In this document: one piece after another, positions 47,245 through 54,580 of the stretch | How positions within the stretch are numbered: position 1 is the stretch's first letter | How the letters are laid out: the number at the start of each line of letters is the position of its first letter | NCBI GenBank assembly: GCA_001802945.1 | Contig: MHAK01000106.1 | Span: 1 to 62,120, forward strand | Length of the DNA: 62,120 nucleotides | Origin: Ignavibacteria bacterium RIFCSPLOWO2_12_FULL_56_21 | Lineage (GTDB): Bacteria; Bacteroidota; Ignavibacteria; UBA10030 | Direction of reading: 5' to 3' | Notes under the pieces: model-generated | Told to the model about the DNA's origin: nothing | What the model saw: only the letters and a program-made list of their open reading frames with translations | The model's database searches: none | Translations under genes and position numbers: made by a program

Positions 47245-49119
47245 ATGAAGACATTGGCTCCCGGCATCACTCGAACCCGCACTTTGCTCATATCACTCTT
47301 CCTTCTCATTCCTTCATTTTCACTTTCTCAACTCAAGCCCTTCACATTCGCATTTCTCAGCGATACTCATGTTGGCAGTGGTACTGGGGCGGAGGATCTC
47401 GCGATCACAGTTGAGGACCTCAATGCGATCGATTCCGTAGCATTTGTCGTGCTTACAGGGGATATCACGGAATTCGGGGCGAACAAGGAGTTCGAAGAGA
47501 CCAAAATCATTCTCAACAAGTTGAACAAACCGTACTACATCATTCCCGGCAACCACGATACGAAATGGTCGGAGTCGGGATGTTCACATTTTGCGAAAGT
47601 GTTCGGGGCGGACCGCTTCGTGTTTCAGCATGGCGGCTACACGTTCTTCGGCTTACATGAAGGCCCGATGATGCGCATGGGAGACGGGCATTTCGCTCCA
47701 GAAGATATTCGGTGGGTCGATTCCCTCCTTGCGACTATTCCCGAACAGGCACCGCTGTTCTTCCTCACCCATTATCCGCTCGACTCCGGACTGGACAACT
47801 GGTTTGAAATGACGGACCGGCTTCGGAAACGGAACACACAAGCGGTCCTGGTAGGACACGGACATTCCAACAGAAAAATGGAGTTCGAAGGAATTCCGGG
47901 GATCATGGGGAGGTCTAACCTGCGGGCACAAGCGAAACAGAATGGCTACAACCTGGTGACGCTGCAAGCCGATTCCGCCTTCTTTCACGTGCGGCACCCG
48001 GGGAAAGAAACGAGACCCGCCTGGCATGCGATCGGACTCGGCACGCGAACATATGAGGAATCGGGAACCGCATTCAGTCGTCCGGACTACATCGTCAATT
48101 CCCAATACACGTCCGTCACTCCTGTCTGGAAAGTATCGACCGGATATACCATTACCGGCGGGGCGGCAATTGCCGGCGACCGTGTGATCGCTGGAGACAG
48201 GAGCGGCGTCGTCCGTGCATTGAACGCAGAGACTGGAAAGGAGCTCTGGAAGTTCAGGTCGGTCAACGCGGTCCTGACGACGCCCGAGGTCTCTGGAAAC
48301 GCCGTTGTGGCCACCTCAACCGACGGAAATGTGTATGCTCTCGACTTGAAGACCGGCAAAGAGCTGTGGCATCATTCGACTGGATTGCCGAATGTCGCAT
48401 GCCCGGCTATTCAGGACGAAATTGTGTACGTGGGTGGAAGCGACGGCAAGTTTCGGGCGCTTCGGCTGAAGGACGGCTCGGCGGTTTGGACGTTTGACAG
48501 CGTGAAGGCATTCATCGAAACAAAAGCGCTGGTCACAGCGACATCCGTCATCTTTGGCGCTTGGGATTCCTATCTTTATTGCCTGGACAAGGCCAACGGA
48601 TCACTAATATGGAAATGGAACAACGGCACAAACGGACGGGGGCTTTCCCCCGCCGCCGAATGGCCAGTGGCCGCAAATGGACGGATCTTCGTCGTTGCTC
48701 CTGACCGAGCTGCGACCGTACTTGAAGAGAAGGATGGTTCCGTCGTTTGGAGGTCGAAGGCACATCAGGTACGTGAATCGGCCGGCATATCGAAAGACGG
48801 GGCCCGTTTCTATGCGAAATGCATGAACGATACGCTCTTCGCCTATGACGCTGCTTCAAATGTCGAGAAACTGGTGTGGGCGACTGACTGCAAATACGGC
48901 TACGACATCGATCCATCGATGCCGATGGAGCGAGACGGGAAGGTCTTTTTCGGAACAAAGAACGGTCTCGTGTTTTGCCTCGATGGAAAGACAGGATCGA
49001 TCGAATGGACGCACAAGATCTCGAATACGATCGTGAACACAGTTGCGCCGATCGATGGCAAATCCGTTGTAGTCACAGATTTTGATGGAAACATCGTACT
49101 CCTGAGGAATTCGGACTAG
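47245..49119 (+). CDS. Exported metallophosphoesterase fused to PQQ-type beta-propeller
   Basis: A 624-aa exported protein. The ATG at 47245 is chosen since it precedes a clear signal peptide (hydrophobic LLISLFLLIPSFSLS). Residues about 30-260 form a calcineurin-like phosphoesterase with motifs SDTHVGS, TGDITEFG, PGNHDTK, LTHYP and VGHGHSN. Residues about 300-620 are pyrrolo-quinoline-quinone-like propeller repeats (RALNAETGKELWKF, YALDLKTGKELWHH, YCLDKANGSLIWKW, FCLDGKTGSIEWTH). The propeller may bind a ligand or partner; no quinoprotein catalytic residues are claimed. Substrate unknown. No obvious link to the CoA pathway around it. Confidence 0.87.
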   Translation: MKTLAPGITRTRTLLISLFLLIPSFSLSQLKPFTFAFLSDTHVGSGTGAEDLAITVEDLNAIDSVAFVVLTGDITEFGANKEFEETKIILNKLNKPYYIIPGNHDTKWSESGCSHFAKVFGADRFVFQHGGYTFFGLHEGPMMRMGDGHFAPEDIRWVDSLLATIPEQAPLFFLTHYPLDSGLDNWFEMTDRLRKRNTQAVLVGHGHSNRKMEFEGIPGIMGRSNLRAQAKQNGYNLVTLQADSAFFHVRHPGKETRPAWHAIGLGTRTYEESGTAFSRPDYIVNSQYTSVTPVWKVSTGYTITGGAAIAGDRVIAGDRSGVVRALNAETGKELWKFRSVNAVLTTPEVSGNAVVATSTDGNVYALDLKTGKELWHHSTGLPNVACPAIQDEIVYVGGSDGKFRALRLKDGSAVWTFDSVKAFIETKALVTATSVIFGAWDSYLYCLDKANGSLIWKWNNGTNGRGLSPAAEWPVAANGRIFVVAPDRAATVLEEKDGSVVWRSKAHQVRESAGISKDGARFYAKCMNDTLFAYDAASNVEKLVWATDCKYGYDIDPSMPMERDGKVFFGTKNGLVFCLDGKTGSIEWTHKISNTIVNTVAPIDGKSVVVTDFDGNIVLLRNSD

Positions 49120-49182
49120 TGAAATCCAGTTAGGCCGCGGAAAATCCACCCCTTCGCTCCCATTTACGAATAGGAGACAGAT

Positions 49183-49569
49183 ATGAAACGAGTCACTGGC
49201 ATCGGCGGTATTTTCTTCAAGGCCAAAGACGCTCCATCACTGCAGGCTTGGTACAAGCGGCACTTGGGAATCGATGTCCAAGTCTGGGGCGGAGCTGCCT
49301 TCACTTGGACCGACGCCGAGGGCAAGCCGGTTGCAGGCACAACTGCCTGGCTCATCGATCCGCAGGAAAGTAATCACTTTGCTCCGAGCTCTGCTCCCTT
49401 CATGGTCAACTACCGAGTGGAAGACCTCCACGCTTTGGTCAAGGTCTTGAAGGAAGAAGGCTGCAATGTGCTCGAGAAGATTGATGAGTCAGAGTACGGG
49501 AAGTTCGCCTGGGTAATGGATCCGGATGGAAACAAGGTGGAACTCTGGGAACCACCAGCCGGGCAATAA
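49183..49569 (+). CDS. VOC/glyoxalase-fold protein, cassette-borne
   Basis: A 128-aa vicinal-oxygen-chelate family protein. The N-terminal repeat starts GIGGIFFKAKDAPSLQAWYK and RHLGIDVQ; the second repeat contains NYRVEDLHALVKVLKEEGCN and ends in MDPDGNKVELWEP with the metal-ligand Glu. Family members include glyoxalase I, dioxygenases and antibiotic-binding proteins; the substrate here is unknown. A good Shine-Dalgarno sequence (AGGAGA) precedes the ATG. It is the cargo of the first integron-like cassette; VOC genes are common cassette cargo. Confidence 0.88.
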   Translation: MKRVTGIGGIFFKAKDAPSLQAWYKRHLGIDVQVWGGAAFTWTDAEGKPVAGTTAWLIDPQESNHFAPSSAPFMVNYRVEDLHALVKVLKEEGCNVLEKIDESEYGKFAWVMDPDGNKVELWEPPAGQ

Positions 49570-49597
49570 TGTCGCCACCTTACGAGTATCCACCGCG

Positions 49598-49657
49598 GCC
49601 TAACCCGCTATTCAACCTGACCTGCCTTCGGCAGGCCGGTTAGTAGCAACGTTAGAC
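49598..49657 (+). repeat. attC-like recombination site 1
   Basis: A 60-bp imperfect palindrome. The inverse core GCCTAAC (49598-49604, RYYYAAC) pairs with the core GTTAGAC (49651-49657, GTTRRRY). Inside, GCTATTCAACC pairs with GGTTAGTAGC with unpaired bases, and the tip is a CCTGCC-TTC-GGCAGG hairpin. Core motifs, size, extrahelical bases and position just after a gene all match attC. Confidence 0.75.
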
Positions 49658-49692
49658 CGACAAACGATCGTCAGCACCGATATCGACGCCCC

Positions 49693-49896
49693 GTGTTGCC
49701 CATGGGCTATAGATCATCACTTAGTATTTCAGAGAGCAGTGGCGGTATTACGTTGACTAGTTCTCATGATTCCAAGCCTCAAGGTATCGTTGCAAAATTA
49801 CTGTCGATCCCAATGGGGTTGCTGTTCAAGGGCGTGGCGAAAAAGGCCCTCCTGCAAGACCTCAACGATATTAAGGCCGCGGTTGAACAGAAATGA
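49693..49896 (+). pseudogene. C-terminal fragment of an SRPBCC-like protein in cassette 2
   Basis: An ORF of about 67 codons (GTG at 49693, ATG at 49702). The segment SGGITLTSSHDSKPQGIVAK followed by KGVAKKALLQDLNDIKAAVE resembles the last strand and long C-terminal helix of SRPBCC/polyketide-cyclase-like proteins, which are normally about 140-150 aa. The N-terminal two-thirds are missing and no Shine-Dalgarno is visible, so this is probably a truncated cassette gene; a small functional peptide cannot be excluded. Confidence 0.55.
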
Positions 49897-49905
49897 TCGA
49901 TTGCG

Positions 49906-49965
49906 GCCTAACAACAGCGTGCTGCGGACGGCGCTCCGCGCCGCCGCTGATGCTGAGCGTTGTCA
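49906..49965 (+). repeat. attC-like recombination site 2
   Basis: A 60-bp GC-rich imperfect palindrome starting 10 nt after the SRPBCC fragment stop. The inverse core is GCCTAAC (49906-49912). The stem is built from CAGC...GCGGACGGCGC against GCGCCGCCGCTGATGCTG with one unpaired A. The distal core reads GTTGTCA (49959-49965), conserving only the GTT at the crossover. That is expected if the last six bases belong to the host insertion site. Confidence 0.7.
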
Positions 49966-50108
49966 TTGAGCCCCGTATGGCGAATTTGAAGATTTTCCAC
50001 GATGGGCCACTAAGATGAAAACGAAGAATCACGAAGAAAGATTAGAATTCCATCCCAAATTTCCCTTGGCGTGTTGGCGGTTGAATATTAACAGGCAATA
50101 GGTTATCC

Positions 50109-50894
50109 ATGGCTCAGTACGAAACGTTGCTGTATTCGGTATCCGACGGAACAGGCACAATCACCATGAATCGTCCGGACGTCTACAACGCATTGAATGA
50201 GGTGATGAAGAAGGAATTGAACGACGTGTTCAAAGAAGCGGAAAGGGATCCGGCAATTCGGTGCATCGTCCTTCGCGGATCCGGTGAAAAAGCTTTCTGC
50301 TCGGGCCAGGACCTTAAAGAACACCAGGGAAAGAAACGGTCGTTGAAGGAATCGCTCCTGAAGAGTTACAATCCGCTTATCAAGAAGATGCGATCCATTG
50401 AAAAACCGGTCATCGGCATGATCAATGGCGTTGCGGCTGGCGCCGGGTTAAGCATTGCGCTGGCGTGCGATATGCGCACTATGGCCGACACCGCGAAACT
50501 CATTGAGGTCTTTGTGCGCATTGCTCTCGTTCCGGACTCCGGCTCGCACTGGTTCCTTCCTCGCCTCGTCGGCATGGCGCGGGCGTTCGAGTATTCCGCG
50601 CTCGGCGGAGATATCACAGCCTCCGAGGCCGAACGAGTTGGCCTTGTCAACAAAATTGTCCCTTCGGCACATCTGGAACAGGAAACAATGGAACTGGCGG
50701 CGAGACTCGCAAAAGCCCCGACAAAAACCATCGGCCTCATCAAACGCACGTTGAACAGATCTCTTGCCTCTGACCTCGATGCGCTCCTCGAGTACGAAGC
50801 GACGATCCAGGAAATCGCTTCGCAATCGGAAGATCATAAGGAAGGCATAGCGGCGTTCCTGGAAAAACGACCGGCTCAGTTCAAAGGCATTTGA
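50109..50894 (+). CDS. paaG: Enoyl-CoA isomerase (PaaG-like, ring 1,2-epoxyphenylacetyl-CoA isomerase)
   Basis: A crotonase-family protein (261 aa). The first catalytic Glu of hydratases is replaced by Ser (AAGAGLSIALACD), and an acidic residue Asp143 sits in the VPDSGSHWFLPRLVG motif, the pattern of PaaG, whose Asp converts 1,2-epoxyphenylacetyl-CoA to the oxepin form and isomerises double bonds later in the pathway. The CoA/oxyanion block is AFCSGQDLKEH. The ORF is preceded by a 143-bp space after the integron cassettes that holds only simple extragenic sequence. Confidence 0.85.
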   Translation: MAQYETLLYSVSDGTGTITMNRPDVYNALNEVMKKELNDVFKEAERDPAIRCIVLRGSGEKAFCSGQDLKEHQGKKRSLKESLLKSYNPLIKKMRSIEKPVIGMINGVAAGAGLSIALACDMRTMADTAKLIEVFVRIALVPDSGSHWFLPRLVGMARAFEYSALGGDITASEAERVGLVNKIVPSAHLEQETMELAARLAKAPTKTIGLIKRTLNRSLASDLDALLEYEATIQEIASQSEDHKEGIAAFLEKRPAQFKGI

Positions 50895-50910
50895 ACATCT
50901 CCGTCCTTCT

Positions 50911-50957
50911 CCTGACTCCTGACTTCTGAATCCTGACTTCTGCCTACTGCCTACTGT
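50911..50957. repeat. CTGACTYCTGACTTCTG / CTGCCTACTG tandem repeats
   Basis: The 143-bp gap between paaG and the dehydrogenase contains short near-tandem units: CTGACTC, CTGACTT, CTGAATC, CTGACTT, CTGCCTA, CTGCCTA. These are low-complexity extragenic repeats with no coding potential. The remainder of the gap is pyrimidine-rich and unremarkable. Confidence 0.65.
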
Positions 50958-51037
50958 TTTCTATCATCCCACATCTTGCTTCTCCCCCCATCCTTCCGTA
51001 GTTTCACCCGTCCCCTCACTTCATTTTCCTTTTTTAC

Positions 51038-51925
51038 ATGTTCAAATACGTAGGCGTGATCGGTGCCGGAACCATGGGAGCGGGTATCGCCATGGCGATC
51101 GCTACCTGCAAGTCCGACGTCTATCTCTATGACGTCAACGACACCGTCTTGCGCCGGGCGGTTGAACGGATCAAATCCGACCTCAAAAAGGGGGTCCAAA
51201 AGGGGAAATTAACGACGGAAGAGTCGCTTTCTATTATAGAGCGCATCCGCCCGAAGACGCATCTCCCCGATCTTAGCCCCTCGGATTTCATAATCGAGGC
51301 AGTAGTTGAAGATTTGCGTGTGAAGCGGGACCTGCTCCGCCGCGTCGAAGAGGTCGTCAAACACGGAACGATCATCGCCTCAAATACTTCCTCCCTTCCC
51401 ATAACTTCCATTGCTGCCGGGGTTAAGCTGCCATCCAAGGTCGTGGGAATGCATTTCTTCAACCCCGCTCACATCATGAAATTGGTGGAAGTCATTCGGG
51501 GGGACAGGACGTCGGAGGAAACGATTCATTCGACAATGGCGTTTGCATCATCACTTGGCAAAACTCCTGTTATCGTTAAGGACACGCCTGGTTTCATTGT
51601 GAACCGTGTGGCGCGCCCCTTTTACGGTGAAGCCCTTAGGATAGCCGGTGAAAACATCGCAACCTATGCGCAAATCGACCGGATTTGCAGGTCCGTCGCC
51701 GGTTTCGCAATGGGCCCGTTCGAGTTGATGGACCTTATCGGGATTGACGTTAATCTTTCGGTCACACAGTCGATGTACGATCAGTTTTCCGGCGAACCGA
51801 GATATCGTCCTCATCCTATCCAGAAGAGAATGGTGGAGGCTGGAAAATTGGGACGAAAAACGAATGAAGGCTTCTACACGTACGACGAATTCAAGAAAAC
51901 GAAAGTCGAAGGAAGTGGGAACTAA
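51038..51925 (+). CDS. paaH: 3-hydroxyacyl-CoA dehydrogenase (PaaH-like)
   Basis: A 295-aa NAD-dependent dehydrogenase, most similar in plan to 3-hydroxybutyryl-CoA dehydrogenase and the first half of PaaH. The NAD motif is VIGAGTMGAGIAM (7-19); the Asn/Ser pair NTSS is at 116-119 and the catalytic His139 is in GMHFFNPAH. The C-terminal dimerisation domain contains DTPGFIVNRVARPF and GPFELMDLIGIDV. Position suggests oxidation of 3-hydroxyadipyl-CoA. Its end overlaps the start of the next, related gene. Confidence 0.9.
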   Translation: MFKYVGVIGAGTMGAGIAMAIATCKSDVYLYDVNDTVLRRAVERIKSDLKKGVQKGKLTTEESLSIIERIRPKTHLPDLSPSDFIIEAVVEDLRVKRDLLRRVEEVVKHGTIIASNTSSLPITSIAAGVKLPSKVVGMHFFNPAHIMKLVEVIRGDRTSEETIHSTMAFASSLGKTPVIVKDTPGFIVNRVARPFYGEALRIAGENIATYAQIDRICRSVAGFAMGPFELMDLIGIDVNLSVTQSMYDQFSGEPRYRPHPIQKRMVEAGKLGRKTNEGFYTYDEFKKTKVEGSGN

Positions 51926-52784
51926 GAAGAGAACACCGGCGCTCGTCCGCACACCGACATCAGGAAGAGATCTCGCGCTGCCAAAGTCGGAACCGCTACC
52001 TTCTTCCGGAAGACCGGTTGCAGTCATTTCCGGTGAACGCGGGACGGCGCTTGAGTATGCTTCCATCTGCGTCACCGGGGGCTATGACGTTGCACTGTGG
52101 AGCGTTCATCCGCCTGTCGAAAAAAAAGACCTGCCCGAGAGAATCACAGCTTCCACGATCCCCCCGAGGTCGGCATCAGTCGCCCTTGAACTGACCAACG
52201 TGGACCAAGGGGGCAAGCGCAAGAACATTGAGCACCTCGACCGGGCACTGGCGCCGGACATCGCCATCCTCTCCTCCTCGCTGACGGTATCTGCATCGGA
52301 GCAGGCGTCTTGGATCACCGGCCGGCACAGGCTCGTCGGTTTTGCGGGTTTGCCCACGTTCGGGAATGCACAAGTTGTTGAGGTTGCACCGACCGTCCAC
52401 ACACCACGTCAGACCATGCAGGTTGCCCGAGTGTTTTTCCGTTCGCTTGGCAAAGACGTCGAACTTGTGCAGGACCGCGTGGGGCTTGTTTCCGCCCGCA
52501 TTATTTGTCAGCTTATCAACGAAGCGGCTTTCGCATTGCAGGACGACATCGCACTCCCCGAAGATATTGACACGGCGATGAAACTTGGTGTATCTTACCC
52601 GCACGGTCCGCTGGAATGGGCCGACCGTATTGGCGTCGACAACGTCGTGGCAGTGCTCTCGGCGCTTCAACGGGAGTATCAGGAGGAACGGTATCGCGTC
52701 GCCCCGTTGCTCCGGAATCTTGCGCTGGGTGGTACGTGGTGGCGCAGGTCGGCAGTGGAATCAAGCACGGAAGGTCAATCATGA
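51915..52784 (+). CDS. Degenerate 3-hydroxyacyl-CoA dehydrogenase paralogue
   Basis: About 289 aa from a GTG at 51915 that overlaps the paaH stop; an ATG at 51864 is an alternative, so the start is uncertain. The N-terminal half looks like a Rossmann domain that has lost the G-x-G-x-x-G motif (VAVISGERGTALEYASI), with a possible remnant of the substrate His region (GFAGLPTFGNAQ). The C-terminal half is a 3HCDH C-domain (DRVGLVSARIICQLINEAAF, then YPHGPLEWADRIG). This resembles the second half of two-part PaaH enzymes, encoded here as a separate gene. Likely a non-catalytic or substrate-binding partner; inference. Confidence 0.7.
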   Translation: MGTKKRTPALVRTPTSGRDLALPKSEPLPSSGRPVAVISGERGTALEYASICVTGGYDVALWSVHPPVEKKDLPERITASTIPPRSASVALELTNVDQGGKRKNIEHLDRALAPDIAILSSSLTVSASEQASWITGRHRLVGFAGLPTFGNAQVVEVAPTVHTPRQTMQVARVFFRSLGKDVELVQDRVGLVSARIICQLINEAAFALQDDIALPEDIDTAMKLGVSYPHGPLEWADRIGVDNVVAVLSALQREYQEERYRVAPLLRNLALGGTWWRRSAVESSTEGQS

Positions 52785-53470
52785 AACATGCTACGGCAAT
52801 CGCGGCATCCCTCCTTCTTCCAGTCCTGGCTGCTGCACAGCCGAAGATCTCGGTGGACAAGAGTGAGATCGACCTTGGCGTCATCTACCGCGGCGCGACC
52901 AAGAACGCTTCGTTTACGATAAAGAACATCGGCAACGAGCCCCTCAAGATCCTGCAGGTCCAGCCCTCCTGCGGCTGCACGGCGGTAAAGAAACCGAAAG
53001 ACGTGCTGGCACCCGGTGAATCAGACATGGTCGAGGTCGAATTCAGCTCTGCGTCATTCCGCGGTCGTGTGGACACAAAGCGTGTCGACATACTCACGAA
53101 CGATCCTGTTGCAGAATATTTCGCTGTAAAGCTGCTCGCTGAAGTTCGCGAGGAGCTCGTGCCGATGAACGGTACAAGCTTGGTCTGGTTTGGAACGGTC
53201 ACAGTCGGTTCTCAGGCCGAACAGAAGATCACCTTTACGAATTCCACGAACAAACCGATCACGATCCGCAATTCCGTCCCCTCCTCTCCGCGCCTCAAAG
53301 TTTTCACGGACAAGAAACGGCTCGCGCCAAACGACTCTGTCGAGGTGGTCGTCACTGTTCGAGCGGACAAAGAAGGCTACACCACGGATCACATCGATCT
53401 TCAGACTGACAGCAAGAACCAGCCAAAAGTGACGATTAACGTTTCTTTTATCGGCACGAAAGGTTCCTGA
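52781..53470 (+). CDS. Exported DUF1573 protein
   Basis: A 229-aa exported protein with a signal peptide (ATAIAASLLLPVLAAAQ) and two Ig/MSP-like beta domains. The first carries the DUF1573 hallmark IYRGATKNASFTIKNIGNEP and a QPSCGCTAV motif with Cys64 and Cys66. The ATG overlaps the previous stop (ATGA) with GGAAGG upstream, so translation is coupled. First gene of a three-gene envelope module with the rhodanese and MauE-like proteins. Confidence 0.88.
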   Translation: MKHATAIAASLLLPVLAAAQPKISVDKSEIDLGVIYRGATKNASFTIKNIGNEPLKILQVQPSCGCTAVKKPKDVLAPGESDMVEVEFSSASFRGRVDTKRVDILTNDPVAEYFAVKLLAEVREELVPMNGTSLVWFGTVTVGSQAEQKITFTNSTNKPITIRNSVPSSPRLKVFTDKKRLAPNDSVEVVVTVRADKEGYTTDHIDLQTDSKNQPKVTINVSFIGTKGS

Positions 53471-53492
53471 ACCTTTCTCCGGGCCTGCGCAC

Positions 53493-53990
53493 ATGATCTC
53501 TGCCTCCGGAACGCCGGAAGTATTTCGTTCAGCCGCGCGCGAAGCAGTCTTTCTTCTCGTTATTTCCCTCCTCCTCGGATTGTCGTACAACGGCATTACG
53601 GGGAAAGGCATCTTTGGCCCTCAGCATCGGGCAAGACCCGCCTCCACTTCGAACGTTCAGGCCCCCGAGATCATTCCGCTGGAGCGAGCACAAACGCTGT
53701 TCGCGTCGGGCGCCGTCTTCATAGATTCACGGCACGCATACGATTTCGAACTCGGTCATATCACAGGGGCCTTCAGCATCCCTTTGAAATCCGCCGACGA
53801 AGACATCGCCGCCTTGACCGTTCCGCGTGATCGGACGCTCGTCGTCTATTGCGACGGAGCGGACTGCAATTCCAGCCTGGAAATCGGCTCGAAGCTTTCG
53901 CTTGCCGGCTTCACAAGCGTCAAGATCTTCTTCAGCGGCTGGCAGGCATGGAAGCAGGCCGGCCTTGAAACAGAAGGGGGTCGGAAGTGA
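53493..53990 (+). CDS. Membrane-anchored rhodanese-domain protein
   Basis: 165 aa. One N-terminal membrane helix (AVFLLVISLLLGLSYNG) is followed by a rhodanese domain with FIDSRHAYDFELGHITGA and the active-site loop VVYCDGADCNSS, where Cys120 is the expected persulfide-bearing cysteine and Cys125 is additional. The domain should face the periplasm. Overlaps the MauE-like gene by 4 nt. Substrate unknown; a sulfur-carrier or thiol-redox role is inferred. Confidence 0.88.
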   Translation: MISASGTPEVFRSAAREAVFLLVISLLLGLSYNGITGKGIFGPQHRARPASTSNVQAPEIIPLERAQTLFASGAVFIDSRHAYDFELGHITGAFSIPLKSADEDIAALTVPRDRTLVVYCDGADCNSSLEIGSKLSLAGFTSVKIFFSGWQAWKQAGLETEGGRK

Positions 53991-54469
53991 AAACACTGCT
54001 GACACATCCCTGGCTGAATCTCCTCACGCGTACTGTGGTCGGCAGCATTTTCATCTTCTCGAGTGTCGAGAAGACCGCAGATCCCGGTGCGTTCGCCGTT
54101 CTCTTGGACAATTACAGGCTCCTGCCATATGACTTCTCGCTCGCTGTGGCGACGGTGCTGCCGTGGGTCGAACTTGTTTGCGGTGTGGCAGTGCTCGCGG
54201 GGATCGCACATCGTGGAGCGTCGCTCATCCTTGGAGTGTTGACAATAGGGTTCACCGTTGCCGTCGTCTCCGGCCTGCTTCGCGGCCTCGACATATCGTG
54301 CGGTTGCTACACACTCGACCCGGAGGTGGGCAAGATCGGATGGTCCAAGGTCGTGGAGAACACGGGGCTCATTCTTTTGTTCGTTTTTCTGGTATATTCC
54401 ACGGGCACACGGTGGACATTCGACCGAATGCTCGATCGCTCCACTGTTCCGGAAGAACACATATCCTGA
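53987..54469 (+). CDS. MauE/DoxX-family membrane protein
   Basis: 160 aa with four membrane segments typical of the DoxX/MauE fold (about residues 13-30, 52-72, 78-98, 122-140) and a conserved LDISCGCY motif (Cys105, Cys107) before the last helix. MauE-like proteins are linked to disulfide formation or maturation of periplasmic enzymes. The start overlaps the rhodanese stop. Together with DUF1573 it suggests a periplasmic thiol-handling module. Confidence 0.85.
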   Translation: MKTLLTHPWLNLLTRTVVGSIFIFSSVEKTADPGAFAVLLDNYRLLPYDFSLAVATVLPWVELVCGVAVLAGIAHRGASLILGVLTIGFTVAVVSGLLRGLDISCGCYTLDPEVGKIGWSKVVENTGLILLFVFLVYSTGTRWTFDRMLDRSTVPEEHIS

Positions 54470-54580
54470 TCCGTTGTCCGGACTCTTCGTTCGTTTTCCT
54501 CCCTGCGGACTTTATTCCATTCCATTGTACATTCCGGTAGATTTTAGGAAAATCAACCATTACGTACCTGTTAACTTTCC

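Larger units (their letters stand above)
49130..49959 (+). mobile_element. Two integron-type gene cassettes without an integrase
   Basis: A core site GTTAGGC (49129-49135) marks the left edge. Cassette 1 runs from 49130 to 49651, carrying a VOC-family gene and attC1. Cassette 2 runs from 49652 to 49959, carrying an SRPBCC C-terminal fragment and attC2. Both genes point toward their attC sites, as in integrons. The final core is G-TTGTCA, not GTTRRRY; since the last six bases of an inserted array come from the recipient DNA, this suggests insertion into a non-integron site reading CCAG^TTGTCATTG. No intI or attI is visible in the window. Confidence 0.7.

Noticed and set aside
51038-52784. Single PaaH gene broken by a frameshift
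   Set aside because: The two products together would be longer (about 580 aa) than a usual two-part PaaH, and the second has its own Rossmann-like half, so two genes are more likely; kept as a check in the findings.
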